From DAIPJH01 sp036770365 (GTDB taxonomy: Bacteria > Pseudomonadota > Alphaproteobacteria > Rickettsiales > UBA998): a stretch of DNA of 64,000 nt. The stretch spans positions 1-64,000 of the forward strand of contig DAIPJH010000009.1 of assembly GCA_036770365.1 (NCBI GenBank), in the 5' to 3' direction. The first letter of the stretch is position 1. Every line of letters begins with the position of its first letter. The notes under the pieces are model-generated. The model made no database searches, was not told the DNA's origin, and saw only the letters and a list, made by a program, of their open reading frames with translations. This document shows, piece by piece, positions 16,605-25,961 of this stretch. Both the position numbers and the translations under genes were made by a program.

Positions 16605-19397
16605 ATGGATGATTTAATTAGTGAATTTATTACAGAAACCTCTGAAAGCTTGGGTTTACTTGACTCCGAACTCGTCCGTCTTGAACAAAATCCAAATGAC
16701 AGCGAAATTCTTGGCAATATTTTCCGCCTTGTCCATACTATTAAAGGTACATGTGGTTTTCTTGGTTTACCACGACTTGAAACCGTTGCCCATGCAGGTG
16801 AAAACGTATTAGGAAAAATACGTGATGGAAAGATCATCGTCACTCCACAGGCTATTTCTCTGGTACTTGAAGCGTTAGATACCATAAAAAGTATCATGGA
16901 CTATCTTTCAGAAAATGGTTCTGAACCAGAGGGAGATGACACATCACTAAAATCACGCTTAAATGCCTTTGCTGATAGCAACGGCGCAAACATAGGCGAA
17001 GACATCACCCCTGCCTCAAGCCCGACCGCTGCTGTAACCGAAGAAACACAAGCACCATCCCAAAAAACAAAAACTTCAAAAACGCAAAAATCTGCGATTG
17101 AGATTGCGGTTGAAAATGGTGAAGACGTACCTTTTGACGCTGCTGCTCTCGATGCGCTCTTTGATACAGGTCCTGTTGCCAACGAATGGACAACACATGA
17201 AGTCCCCGTAACAGAAACAACTACACCAACCATAGAAGCGGCAGCTAAGTTAGAAACGGAAACACCTAAGCCAGCCCCACAAAAACCTGCTCCTGCTCCA
17301 GCACCGAAAACAGCACACGGCGATGATGATAAAGGAGAAGGCGGTGGAAACCTTGCCAACCAAACCATTCGCGTAAGCCTATCCGTCTTAGAAAATCTTA
17401 TGCAAATGGTCGGCGAACTTGTCTTAACGCGCAACCAACTCGCACAAATTGCACGCACCAGCGACACTATGGACTTCAAAGCTCCACTGCAACGCCTTAG
17501 CCATATCACAAGTGAACTTCAAGAAGGCGTCATGAAAACGCGTATGCAGCCTATTGGCAATGCATGGGCGAAATTTCCTCGTCTTATTCGTGACTTATCA
17601 CTCGAATTAGACAAAAAGATTGACCTTCGCATGAAAGGTGCAGAAACGGAATTGGATCGTCAACTCTTAGAAATGATCAAAGATCCACTCACTCATATGG
17701 TGCGTAATTCCTGCGATCATGGCTTAGAAACCAAAGCCGAACGTGCAAAAACCAACAAACCTGCCACTGGCACGGTAACACTCAGCGCATACCACGAGGG
17801 TGGTCATATCATTGTTGATATTATTGACGATGGACGCGGCATCAATGTCCCTCGTATCAAAGAAAAAGCGATAGAAAATGGATTAGCGACTGCCGAAGAG
17901 CTAGAAATGATGAGCGATCACCAAATCGCCCAATTTATTTTTAAAGCAGGTTTCTCTACCGCAGAGAAAGTTACCAGCGTCTCAGGACGCGGTGTGGGTA
18001 TGGACGTGGTACGCAATAACATCGAAAAAATCGGTGGCACCGTCGAACTTGAATCTATACCGGGCAAAGGGTCAACGTTCCATATTAAGATTCCATTGAC
18101 GTTGGCGATCGTCTCTGTACTCGTCGTTGAAACTTCTAAACAAAAATTTGCAATCCCACAGATAAACGTAGTGGAACTCGTACGTACAGGAAAAGCCCTT
18201 GAACATCAAGTCGAAGTTATCAATGGATCACCTGTACTACGTTTGCGGGACAAACTACTCCCCCTCATTTCACTGGCAGATGTTTTAGAACTTGATAACG
18301 AAGCCCATAACAAACACTACGAAAATAGCTATATCGTGGTCTGCCGTGTTGGTGCAAGTGATTACGGTCTCATTGTAGATTATGTCTATGATACAGAAGA
18401 AATCGTAGTAAAACCAGTGTCTTCCAAGCTGAAACATATTCCTGTTTATTCAGGTAACACTGTACTTGGGGACGGTACAGTCATCATGATTATTGATCCA
18501 AATGGTATCGCCAAAACCACCTCAGGTAAGCTTGATAATACCGATAAAGGACAAGACATTGAGCGAGACACCAACCAAAGAACCCGCCGCCAAGTCAGCT
18601 TCCTCCTCTTCAAAAGTGGCAGTGAAGCACCGAAAGCTGTACCGTTAGAACTTGTATCTCGACTCGAAGAACTCGACGTTAGCCAGATTGAGCATGCTGG
18701 GGGACGATCTATTGTACAATATCGCAATGGTCTTATGTGCCTTGCTACGATTCAAGACCAAACCATTCCTACTGAAGGTGTATGTGAAGTCATTGTCTTT
18801 ACCTATGACGGCAAAACGGTAGGCTTGGTCGTCAATGAGATATTAGATATTATTCAATCTGAACCTACCGTTACCATCAATTCAGAGGATCGCAATTTCA
18901 TCGGCACGCTGGTAATGTCAGGTAAGTCCACAGATGTCATTGACGTAGGGTACTTACTCTCTTCCGTACTTGACATTGATGCCAATATTTCTACGGACTA
19001 CACCGCAGCAAAACGCAATGCAAAGATTTTATTCGTTGAAGATAGTATGTTCTTCCGAAACCTCACTGTACCGTTCCTTTCTGCTGTTGGTCACCGCGTC
19101 ACTGCCGTACCAAGTGGGATAGATGCCCTAGACGAACTTAAACGCAATACGTATGATTTGGTGATCACAGACATTGAAATGCCGGATATGGATGGCTTTG
19201 AACTTTCTCGTGCAATTCGCGCAGATGTTGACTTCACTCATATGCCTATCATTGCGTTCACATCAACTATCAATGATGGCTTCGATAAAAAAATGCGAGA
19301 TGCAGGTATTGATATGTGCGCGCTTAAAACGGAGCGTGAGAAATTACTTGTTGCTATCGCAAAAAGCATTGAACAACTCGAAGAGGTGATTGCATGA
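16605..19397 (+). CDS. cheA: CheA-type chemosensory histidine kinase with second CheW-like domain and C-terminal receiver
   Basis: A 930-residue hybrid. Residues 1-105 are an Hpt domain with phosphorylated His44 in RLVHTIKGTCGFLG. A Pro/Ala/Glu-rich linker (110-245) leads to the dimerisation and HATPase_c domains (about 250-500; N-box HMVRNSCDHGLE, G-boxes DDGRGINV and GRGVGMDV). CheW-like domains follow at about 500-640 and 660-795, and a receiver domain at 805-925 with Asp856 in VITDIEMPDMDG. CheA-REC fusions of this type (ChpA, FrzE, CheA of Che/Acf systems) often use the receiver as phosphate sink or output modulator. GGAGAG lies ahead of the ATG. The stop overlaps cheW in ATGA. No methyl-accepting receptor gene is present in the window. 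Confidence 0.95.
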   Translation: MDDLISEFITETSESLGLLDSELVRLEQNPNDSEILGNIFRLVHTIKGTCGFLGLPRLETVAHAGENVLGKIRDGKIIVTPQAISLVLEALDTIKSIMDYLSENGSEPEGDDTSLKSRLNAFADSNGANIGEDITPASSPTAAVTEETQAPSQKTKTSKTQKSAIEIAVENGEDVPFDAAALDALFDTGPVANEWTTHEVPVTETTTPTIEAAAKLETETPKPAPQKPAPAPAPKTAHGDDDKGEGGGNLANQTIRVSLSVLENLMQMVGELVLTRNQLAQIARTSDTMDFKAPLQRLSHITSELQEGVMKTRMQPIGNAWAKFPRLIRDLSLELDKKIDLRMKGAETELDRQLLEMIKDPLTHMVRNSCDHGLETKAERAKTNKPATGTVTLSAYHEGGHIIVDIIDDGRGINVPRIKEKAIENGLATAEELEMMSDHQIAQFIFKAGFSTAEKVTSVSGRGVGMDVVRNNIEKIGGTVELESIPGKGSTFHIKIPLTLAIVSVLVVETSKQKFAIPQINVVELVRTGKALEHQVEVINGSPVLRLRDKLLPLISLADVLELDNEAHNKHYENSYIVVCRVGASDYGLIVDYVYDTEEIVVKPVSSKLKHIPVYSGNTVLGDGTVIMIIDPNGIAKTTSGKLDNTDKGQDIERDTNQRTRRQVSFLLFKSGSEAPKAVPLELVSRLEELDVSQIEHAGGRSIVQYRNGLMCLATIQDQTIPTEGVCEVIVFTYDGKTVGLVVNEILDIIQSEPTVTINSEDRNFIGTLVMSGKSTDVIDVGYLLSSVLDIDANISTDYTAAKRNAKILFVEDSMFFRNLTVPFLSAVGHRVTAVPSGIDALDELKRNTYDLVITDIEMPDMDGFELSRAIRADVDFTHMPIIAFTSTINDGFDKKMRDAGIDMCALKTEREKLLVAIAKSIEQLEEVIA

Positions 19398-19870
19398 GCC
19401 GCCAAGCTTCCAGCCGCATCAACTTAGATGCTGATTATATTGGTGAAAACGTCATAAAAGGCTTTGTAACCATGCGCGTGTGTGGTCAACTTTTTGGGAT
19501 TTCCGTTTTAGCAGTACAGGACGTACTACGTGCGCAAACCGTTGCACGCATTCCACTCGCTCCTGTCGAAATCGCTGGCGCACTTAACCTCCGTGGACGC
19601 ATTGTCACTGTCGTCGATGTACGCGTCAGACTTGGGCTACCTGCGCGAACAGAACAAGACCCTGTGATGTATCTCGTCGTCGAACATGGAGATGAGCTTT
19701 TTAGTCTTCGTGTTGATTCTGTAGGCGATGTTCTCAATCTCCCTGGGCGTCAAATTGAAAAAAGTCCCGCCAATATGAACCGTAATTGGAGAGAAATTGC
19801 CTCTGGCGTCTGTAAATTAGAAAAAGATTTATTAGTCATTTTGGATGTTCAGGCTCTATTAACCTTTTAA
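19394..19870 (+). CDS. cheW: CheW, receptor-kinase coupling protein
   Basis: A 158-residue CheW-domain protein. It shows FVTMRVCGQLFGISVLAVQDV at the start and the conserved GALNLRGRIVTVVDVR segment, where the NLRG-x-I motif contacts CheA and receptors. The N-terminal 20 residues are a polar extension. It is translationally coupled to cheA by a 4-base overlap. It would dock chemoreceptors, encoded elsewhere, to the CheA hybrid. Confidence 0.95.
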   Translation: MSRQASSRINLDADYIGENVIKGFVTMRVCGQLFGISVLAVQDVLRAQTVARIPLAPVEIAGALNLRGRIVTVVDVRVRLGLPARTEQDPVMYLVVEHGDELFSLRVDSVGDVLNLPGRQIEKSPANMNRNWREIASGVCKLEKDLLVILDVQALLTF

Positions 19871-19911
19871 CTGCATACTACAGAAAATACGATAGTTCAA
19901 ATGAGGCTAAG

Positions 19912-20289
19912 ATGAAAATATCCATGGTGGTGGATGATTCCAAGATTGTTAGAAAAGTAACGCGCAAAATTCTGGAAACTCTTGGCTATGAAGTAGTTGA
20001 AGCAGAAGACGGAAAAGTCGCGCTTGACCAATTTGAAGCCCATAACCCTGAACTTATTATGCTTGATTGGCACATGCCTGTCATGGATGGCCTTGCTTTT
20101 CTAAAGGCTTTACGTGCGTCTGAGAAGGGACAAGCCCCTACTATCATATTCTGTACCACAGAAACTGATTTTGACCATATTCAAGCCGCTATCGAAGCAG
20201 GAGCGAATGAATATGTTATGAAACCGTTTGATGAAGCTATTATCCGTGGAAAATTAGAGCAACTCGGCATCATTTCAAGTGAAGCATAA
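19912..20289 (+). CDS. cheY: CheY-like single-domain response regulator
   Basis: A 125-residue stand-alone receiver domain. The acidic pair is VDDSK near the start, the phospho-acceptor Asp lies in LIMLDWHMPVMDG (about residue 48-50), Thr is at CTTE and the conserved Lys-Pro at VMKPFDE. All residues for phosphorylation by CheA are present. It lies between cheW and cheB with a GAGG Shine-Dalgarno in a 41-base gap. Output may be a flagellar switch or another partner; no flagellar gene is in view. Confidence 0.95.
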   Translation: MKISMVVDDSKIVRKVTRKILETLGYEVVEAEDGKVALDQFEAHNPELIMLDWHMPVMDGLAFLKALRASEKGQAPTIIFCTTETDFDHIQAAIEAGANEYVMKPFDEAIIRGKLEQLGIISSEA

Positions 20290-20297
20290 GGGTCTTC

Positions 20298-21419
20298 ATG
20301 AATAACACACAACGCAGCAACGGAAACAAAAACACCATTAATGTCATGATTGTTGATGACTCTGCTGTCATCCGTGGCATGATGGCGCGTGCGCTCGAAA
20401 CAGACCCATACATCCATATTGCGGCTTCTGTTTCTGATGGTGAAATGGCAGTCAGTGCTGTTCGTCATTACCCCATCGACGTAATTATTCTAGATATTGA
20501 AATGCCCAGAATGGATGGTCTCACTGCACTGCCAAAGCTGTTAGAAACTAATCCAAAAGTTAAAATCATTATGGTCTCTAGCCTCACGCTCAAAGGCGCA
20601 GATGTCAGCTTAAAAGCTCTTTCCATGGGAGCAGCAGATTGCATGGCAAAACCGAGTTCATCACGAGATAAAAATGAAAGTGACATTTTTTTTAAAGAAC
20701 TTGTACAAAAAGTCAAAAGCTTAGGCGGCATTAATATTGACGAAACTTGGAAAGATGCCGTCCCTGCGATACTTACCAACACATCGCAGAACTTAACACC
20801 AAAAACCTACGATGCCACTCCCTCACGTTACCCAGCGTCCGCCCCAAAAGCACTTGCCATTGCCTCTTCCACTGGCGGTCCACAAGCGTTACTTACGCTC
20901 TTTAAGGGACTTAGCAACCATTTAAAGAACATTCCTATCTTCATTACCCAACACATGCCCGCAAATTTTACTACTATTTTAGCTGGCAATATTGCCGCCG
21001 CAGTTGGGCGAGACTGTCATGAGGCAGTCGATGGTGAGGTCGTCAAAGCGGGTGTGATCTACCTCGCACCAGGGAATTACCACATGATCCCTAAACGCCT
21101 TGGCACAGACATTTGTATTTCCCTTAACCAAAATCCACCTGTCAATTTCTGCCGTCCTGCCGCAGATCCCATGATTGAAGCTTTGATACAAATCTATGGC
21201 AAAGAATTTTTACTCGCCATACTCACAGGCATGGGACATGACGGTTTTAGTGGCGCAAAAAAATTAGTTGCTGAAGGTGGCACTGTGGTCGCACAAGACG
21301 AGGAGTCTAGTGTCGTTTGGGGCATGCCACGCGCTGTCATTGAGCATAAGATTCACAGTGCTGCGTTGCCCATTACAGGTTTTGCACAGTATTTCATCAG
21401 GGCATTCGGAGAAAAATGA
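20298..21419 (+). CDS. cheB: CheB, chemoreceptor methylesterase/deamidase
   Basis: A 373-residue protein with an N-terminal receiver (residues about 12-135, phospho-Asp in VIILDIEMPRMDG) and a C-terminal methylesterase domain (about 185-370). The catalytic triad is visible as Ser in IASSTGGPQALL, His in FITQHMPANF and Asp in LTGMGHDGFSG. CheB removes methyl groups from receptor glutamates for adaptation. It starts eight bases after cheY with AAGGG as ribosome-binding site and ends one base before cheR, so both adaptation enzymes are coupled. Confidence 0.96.
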   Translation: MNNTQRSNGNKNTINVMIVDDSAVIRGMMARALETDPYIHIAASVSDGEMAVSAVRHYPIDVIILDIEMPRMDGLTALPKLLETNPKVKIIMVSSLTLKGADVSLKALSMGAADCMAKPSSSRDKNESDIFFKELVQKVKSLGGINIDETWKDAVPAILTNTSQNLTPKTYDATPSRYPASAPKALAIASSTGGPQALLTLFKGLSNHLKNIPIFITQHMPANFTTILAGNIAAAVGRDCHEAVDGEVVKAGVIYLAPGNYHMIPKRLGTDICISLNQNPPVNFCRPAADPMIEALIQIYGKEFLLAILTGMGHDGFSGAKKLVAEGGTVVAQDEESSVVWGMPRAVIEHKIHSAALPITGFAQYFIRAFGEK

Positions 21420-21420
21420 T

Positions 21421-22236
21421 ATGACACCTGATGAATTTAATTTTCTCTCTGCATTGCTGAAAAAACGATCGGGACTCGCCCTGACCGAGGACAAACGTTA
21501 TCTATTAGAAACACGCTTACAGCCAATTGCTCGTGAAACAGGGCTAAACACGATTTCAGAACTCGTCGGTAAATTACGCGGCGCACCAAGCGAAGATCTC
21601 TTGCGTAATGTTACCGAGGCAATGACCACTAATGAATCCATGTTTTTCCGTGATAACCGTCCATTTGAACAATTAAAAACCGTCTTACTACCAAAACTCA
21701 GAGAGATCCATCAAGGAACTCGACATATCCGTTTTTGGAACGCAGCATGCTCTAATGGGCAAGAACCCTACTCTCTTGCCATCACCCTACAAGAAGAAAA
21801 GCCAAAAATGTCTGGATTTTCTTATGAAATTCAAGCAACAGACCTTGACACGCAAGTGCTAAAGAAAGCTGCTGAAGGCGTTTATTCACAATTTGAAGTA
21901 CAACGCGGCATGCCCATTCAACTTCTCCTAAAATACTTTACCAAAGTAGAAAATAACAACTGGCAAATTAAACCAGACATTCGCTCCATGGTAAATTATA
22001 AACAAGGCAACCTCCTTGCAAGCTTTGCAGGCATGGGAAAATTTGATGTCATTATGTGCCGCAACGTATTGATCTATTTTGATGATACTGCCAAAAAAGA
22101 TGTAATGGATCGTCTGGCAGAATGCTTACTCCCACACGGATATTTATTCCTTGGTGCAGCAGAATCATGCATTGGGATTACTACAAAACTCCGCCCTGTA
22201 GCAGATGCACGTGGCGTGTTTGAGCTGAACACCTAA
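21421..22236 (+). CDS. cheR: CheR, chemoreceptor glutamate methyltransferase
   Basis: A 271-residue SAM-dependent methyltransferase. The N-terminal helical domain (TPDEFNFLSALLKKRSGLAL) precedes the SAM-binding domain with FWNAACSNGQEPYSLAI and MCRNVLIYFDD, both CheR hallmarks. I start at the ATG at 21421, one base after the cheB stop; an in-frame start further upstream at 21268 lies inside cheB and has no family similarity. Last gene of the chemosensory operon; its 3' end overlaps yaaA on the opposite strand by four bases. Confidence 0.95.
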   Translation: MTPDEFNFLSALLKKRSGLALTEDKRYLLETRLQPIARETGLNTISELVGKLRGAPSEDLLRNVTEAMTTNESMFFRDNRPFEQLKTVLLPKLREIHQGTRHIRFWNAACSNGQEPYSLAITLQEEKPKMSGFSYEIQATDLDTQVLKKAAEGVYSQFEVQRGMPIQLLLKYFTKVENNNWQIKPDIRSMVNYKQGNLLASFAGMGKFDVIMCRNVLIYFDDTAKKDVMDRLAECLLPHGYLFLGAAESCIGITTKLRPVADARGVFELNT

Positions 22237-22991
22237 TTTCTCACAAAAAAAAGTGTGTTTCCATCCCCTGAGGAAAGTTCAGGACTATATACATAACCAT
22301 CTACATTAAAATCCAGAAGCTTATCTGAGGAAGTAATACCCTTAGTAATGACATAATTCGCCATCATGCCGCGTGCGCGCTTTGCAAAAAGCCCAATTGT
22401 GTGCAGCTTACCGTCCTTCTTCACCCGAAATTCTACCTGAATGAAACGCCCTTTAATACCCTTAGGCTTCACCGCTTTTGCATATTCCTGCGACGCCAAA
22501 TTAATAAGTTGATCTGAACCACTAGCTGCCAACGCCTGATTCACTACGTCTGTAATCCTATCCCCCCAAAACGCATAGAGATTTTTTCCCTTCGGGTTTT
22601 CAAGTCCAACCCCCATCTCCAACCGGTACGGACGAATAGCATCATGAGGTGCAATTAGGCCATAAAGCCCTGATAAAATACGCAAATGTTTCTGCGCGAA
22701 ATCGCGCTGAACACCTGTATAGTGAGCAACATCCATCGCAGCATACACATCTCCCTTGAACAAAGACAACGCTTCATACGCAGGCGCGCTTTCCCAATGA
22801 AGATAACGACCATAATTCAGCGTTGCAATTGCCTCGCTAATACCCATAAGCTTCTGTAAATCATAAATACTTTTCTTTTGCAACAAAGCAACTAATTCAG
22901 AGGTTTTTTCCACATCAATAGGGGATGTCCACGCGTTCACCTGCACTGCCTTTTCATCCAACGTCTTTGATGGTGAAAGCAACATCAACAT
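22233..22991 (-). CDS. yaaA: YaaA-family peroxide-stress protein
   Basis: A 252-residue member of the YaaA (DUF328) family. It begins MLMLLSPSKTLDE and shows the characteristic LSGLYGLIAPHDAIRPYRLEMG and KGRFIQVEFR, plus FAKRARGMMANYVI near the C-terminus. In E. coli YaaA lowers free intracellular iron during H2O2 stress and is OxyR-controlled; members have a DNA-binding cleft. An AAGGAA Shine-Dalgarno lies six bases ahead of the ATG. It follows an SMR transporter gene by three bases, so it is probably in the same transcript. No OxyR site is visible nearby. Confidence 0.93.
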   Translation of the reverse strand: MLMLLSPSKTLDEKAVQVNAWTSPIDVEKTSELVALLQKKSIYDLQKLMGISEAIATLNYGRYLHWESAPAYEALSLFKGDVYAAMDVAHYTGVQRDFAQKHLRILSGLYGLIAPHDAIRPYRLEMGVGLENPKGKNLYAFWGDRITDVVNQALAASGSDQLINLASQEYAKAVKPKGIKGRFIQVEFRVKKDGKLHTIGLFAKRARGMMANYVITKGITSSDKLLDFNVDGYVYSPELSSGDGNTLFFVRN

Positions 22992-22994
22992 AAC

Positions 22995-23375
22995 TTATTC
23001 CTTGGGTGCATTTTTTGTTTTCGGCAGTGCCGCTAACTGGTCAGTAGAAAGCTCTTTATGTCCCGTCAAATTTAATCCCACGCACCCGACGATAATAAAA
23101 GCAATAAAGCCTGCGCGCATAAAATTCATGCTCTCGCCAAACCACACAACGCCAATAATGGCAATTGCCACCGTCCCCATCCCCGCCCAGATTGCATACG
23201 CGATCCCAGCAGGAAGAAGTTTTAAAACTTGAGCAAGAAAGAAAAAACAAAAAACATACAGTACCACCGCGAGTGCAGCATAGTGCAGCCGCTCAAAATT
23301 ATTTGATAAGCGCAAACTCGTGGTCGCCGCCACCTCCAGCACAATCGAAATATACAAACACGTCCAACCCCACAT
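22995..23375 (-). CDS. Small multidrug resistance (SMR) family transporter
   Basis: A 126-residue protein with four hydrophobic helices, the SMR layout. The membrane-embedded Glu is in YISIVLEVAATT of helix 1, and helix 3 carries AGIAYAIWAGMGTVAIAIIG, the conserved dimer and substrate region. SMR proteins are dual-topology dimers exporting cationic compounds, guanidinium or, in some subgroups, lipid-linked sugars or polyamines. The C-terminal 22 residues are a polar tail longer than in EmrE. Lying between an O-antigen-ligase-like gene (two bases away) and yaaA, a role in polyamine, drug or glycolipid export cannot be told apart. Confidence 0.9.
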   Translation of the reverse strand: MWGWTCLYISIVLEVAATTSLRLSNNFERLHYAALAVVLYVFCFFFLAQVLKLLPAGIAYAIWAGMGTVAIAIIGVVWFGESMNFMRAGFIAFIIVGCVGLNLTGHKELSTDQLAALPKTKNAPKE

Positions 23376-23377
23376 AA

Positions 23378-24667
23378 CTACTCACTTTCGTTATAACGAT
23401 ACAGCATGGTGCTGCTATAGCTTATCATCCACCCAATAAGCAACCACATTGGTACTGCTGACCACCCAACAAAACCACTAACTGCCGTTGAAAGAGGCCA
23501 AAAACGAATTGCAATCCCCGCCAGCACACCAACCAACACCGCATCATGTGAAATGCGATACGCTTTTACCGCAACATTACATAATACAGCGATCATCACG
23601 AGTACAAGTACAAACGCAACAAGTCCACCCTCGGTCAACCACTCTAGATACATATTATGCGGGTGTAAATTACAACGCAGTTTCACAGTCGCCTCGTCCA
23701 TCGCTCCATATTCTGGACGTGGACAAACAATGCGAAAATGGCGCGCCCCGACACCAAATACAGGGTTTTTCTCTATAATCGCCGCGGCACTGCTCCAGAT
23801 CATACCATAAGGCGTTTCTTTAACATGTTGCAAAGAATGCAGCGTAGAATCGACCTGCCTTGAGACAAGCATAGGATTACTCCAACAAAACAGCACGACC
23901 GCCACCGCCGCTGCCAACGCAGGCAACCACAGGCGGCGCAAAATAGCAGGCTGTAACACCATCGCCACCACCAAGCCAAACCCCATAAATAAGAATGCCA
24001 TACGTTCACCCGTTAAAAACACCACGGCGATAAAACTCACAAGTAACAATGCACCACGCAGAATATGACGCAAAGCTAGCTCTTTCGGCGCATCTTTTGG
24101 TGGCACAAGCCAACCAATCAAGACCGGAAAACCAAACCACACCAGAATAATCCCAACTTTAGGTGCAGTAAATGGTCCTGTCAGACGTACACCTCCCCCT
24201 TCAGCAGGAAATGTTTCCCGCCCAAGTATATCCAAACCCACCACATACTGAAACAGTGTATCTGCTAGTAAAAACAAAAGAGTAATACTTAGCACTTTAT
24301 AGAGCGCGGCACGAATTTCAGGCTTAAGAAACAACCAATAGCCCACCGCCACCGCGAATAAAGGAAATCGCAACCACGGCACACCACGACGCATTGCCTC
24401 CATCACATCTTCGGCAAAAAAACCACGCACTGTCATATACACCCATAACACCAAAGCACACACCACCCACGCCTCGCGCAGCCAACCCCATGCTTTTGTT
24501 TTATAGGAATGAACAAGAAACAAAACACCCAGCAACACCGCGCCACCATCCGCCACGCTAGGGCTTATAGTATACAGCACAGGAAGCAACACCAACAACA
24601 CAGCTGCGATTTTTTCATATAAAGACGTGCCTGAGGCCGTCAGCACATCAGCAAAAAATTGTTTCAT
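23378..24667 (-). CDS. O-antigen ligase/polymerase-like membrane protein
   Basis: About 429 residues with ten or more hydrophobic segments and a large periplasmic loop late in the protein containing NLHPHNMYLEWLTEGG. The His-x-His-Asn pattern in that loop is typical of WaaL/PglL/RfaL-type ligases that move polysaccharide from undecaprenyl carrier to lipid A or protein. I prefer the ATG at 24667 (MKQFFADVL) with AAGGAA upstream; a frame to 24697 is also open. It is followed by an SMR transporter and preceded by a glycosyltransferase gene, pointing to an envelope glycoconjugate locus. Polymerase (Wzy) and ligase functions cannot be separated by eye. Confidence 0.85.
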   Translation of the reverse strand: MKQFFADVLTASGTSLYEKIAAVLLVLLPVLYTISPSVADGGAVLLGVLFLVHSYKTKAWGWLREAWVVCALVLWVYMTVRGFFAEDVMEAMRRGVPWLRFPLFAVAVGYWLFLKPEIRAALYKVLSITLLFLLADTLFQYVVGLDILGRETFPAEGGGVRLTGPFTAPKVGIILVWFGFPVLIGWLVPPKDAPKELALRHILRGALLLVSFIAVVFLTGERMAFLFMGFGLVVAMVLQPAILRRLWLPALAAAVAVVLFCWSNPMLVSRQVDSTLHSLQHVKETPYGMIWSSAAAIIEKNPVFGVGARHFRIVCPRPEYGAMDEATVKLRCNLHPHNMYLEWLTEGGLVAFVLVLVMIAVLCNVAVKAYRISHDAVLVGVLAGIAIRFWPLSTAVSGFVGWSAVPMWLLIGWMISYSSTMLYRYNESE

Positions 24668-24713
24668 TTCATCATGTTCCTTGCCACTAGCGAACACTTA
24701 CATGTTTGTTAGC

Positions 24714-25817
24714 TTATATTCCTAAATTCTGCCGCGCATCATCGAGTAGTTTTGTCACTTTCGCAATCTCAAATGTTTGTGCCTGAACATAGCCCGCCTG
24801 CGCAATGCGCGCCCGAAATACGTCGTCACGTACCAAACGCAAGATTGCCTCCGCAATCGTCTCCGCAGAAGGAGGATCAATCCCCACTCCTGCATCGCCC
24901 ATCACTTCCATAAGTCCTCCAGAAGCGGTCGCAATCAACGCCGCACCGTGTGCCATTGCCTCCAATGCTGTACGCCCAAATGGCTCATGCCACTGCGAAG
25001 GCACCACCGCAATCGCGGCGCGGTCATACGCCTTCATTACCTCTGCATGAGGCATAAACCCTGCCATTTGAACCTTATCGCCCAATGCTTCCAACGTCGT
25101 ATAAAGCTCTCTTTCATAAGCGTTCATCGATACAGATGGTGCGTGACGATCCGCCCCCACCACCAATCCACGCCAACCATCTAACTGCGGCAACACCTGC
25201 GTCAACGCCTTCGCAAACTCCAGCCCACCTTTGGTTTGTGCAAGCCTACCAGCGAACATAATGATTTTCTCACGCTGTGTAGACATCACAGGCGGAATTT
25301 CCAGCCCATTATGCACCACCACCGCTTTAACATGATATTCCTCAGGAACACCTTCTAGCAAACGCGAACGTATATAGTCACTCACACAATACACTATCGC
25401 CATATGTGACAAAAGCACGGAGCGTTGCTGCGCGGTGCGCGCCATCGCCATCTCTTGCGGATCATTATGTAAATGCAATGCAATCTGACTTACTGCCTTA
25501 CTACCATAAAATAACATCATCGCAAGTCGCGGGCGATTATGCACTTCCACCAGCGTTGCACCGTAAGTTTTTACAAAACGCAGTACCGCCCAGAAATACG
25601 CCAGTCCATGCGATAACATCCCATATTTCCTACATTTGACCGACTGATACGCCACACCGTCAAAGCCACCCTCAGCGTCCGAGCCAATCACTAACGTATT
25701 GTGCTGATAACACGAATGACGCACAAAATCCTGCACACAAAGCCCCACCGCCCCCACTCTTTGTGGTGAAAAATGCTCTTTTGGCGGCAAAACAATGAGA
25801 ATATTCTTTTCAGACAT
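24714..25817 (-). CDS. Glycosyltransferase family 4 protein
   Basis: A GT-B-fold glycosyltransferase of 367 residues from the ATG at 25817 (MSEKNILIVLPP), which has an AGGT six bases upstream; a longer frame to 25868 would add 17 residues. The C-terminal domain holds KIIMFAGRLAQTKGG, followed by PSQWHEPFGRTALEAMAHG, the E-x7-E motif that binds the donor nucleotide sugar. No membrane segment. Such enzymes add hexoses or heptoses to LPS core or exopolysaccharide. It lies 46 bases before the O-antigen-ligase-like gene, suggesting a shared envelope-polysaccharide function; donor and acceptor are not predictable. Confidence 0.9.
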   Translation of the reverse strand: MSEKNILIVLPPKEHFSPQRVGAVGLCVQDFVRHSCYQHNTLVIGSDAEGGFDGVAYQSVKCRKYGMLSHGLAYFWAVLRFVKTYGATLVEVHNRPRLAMMLFYGSKAVSQIALHLHNDPQEMAMARTAQQRSVLLSHMAIVYCVSDYIRSRLLEGVPEEYHVKAVVVHNGLEIPPVMSTQREKIIMFAGRLAQTKGGLEFAKALTQVLPQLDGWRGLVVGADRHAPSVSMNAYERELYTTLEALGDKVQMAGFMPHAEVMKAYDRAAIAVVPSQWHEPFGRTALEAMAHGAALIATASGGLMEVMGDAGVGIDPPSAETIAEAILRLVRDDVFRARIAQAGYVQAQTFEIAKVTKLLDDARQNLGI

Positions 25818-25961
25818 AATACCTGTATCTAGGTTAAAACTCGCTGACATGGGGTAAGCACACAACAATGAAAACCAAAAAATTGGAATGTAACAAACCT
25901 ACATGATATGTTTTAAGGACGGTTCATTGCAAAAAGATCACCGATGACAATAGAGTTTTGG

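Noticed and set aside
16901..17509. Antisense open frame of about 200 codons opposite cheA
   Set aside because: Ser/Ala/Cys-rich low-complexity translation of the Pro/Glu/Ala linker region of cheA on the other strand; no initiation signal.
21268..21420. N-terminal extension of CheR inside cheB
   Set aside because: The extra residues come from the cheB coding sequence in another frame; the ATG at 21421 gives the canonical CheR start.
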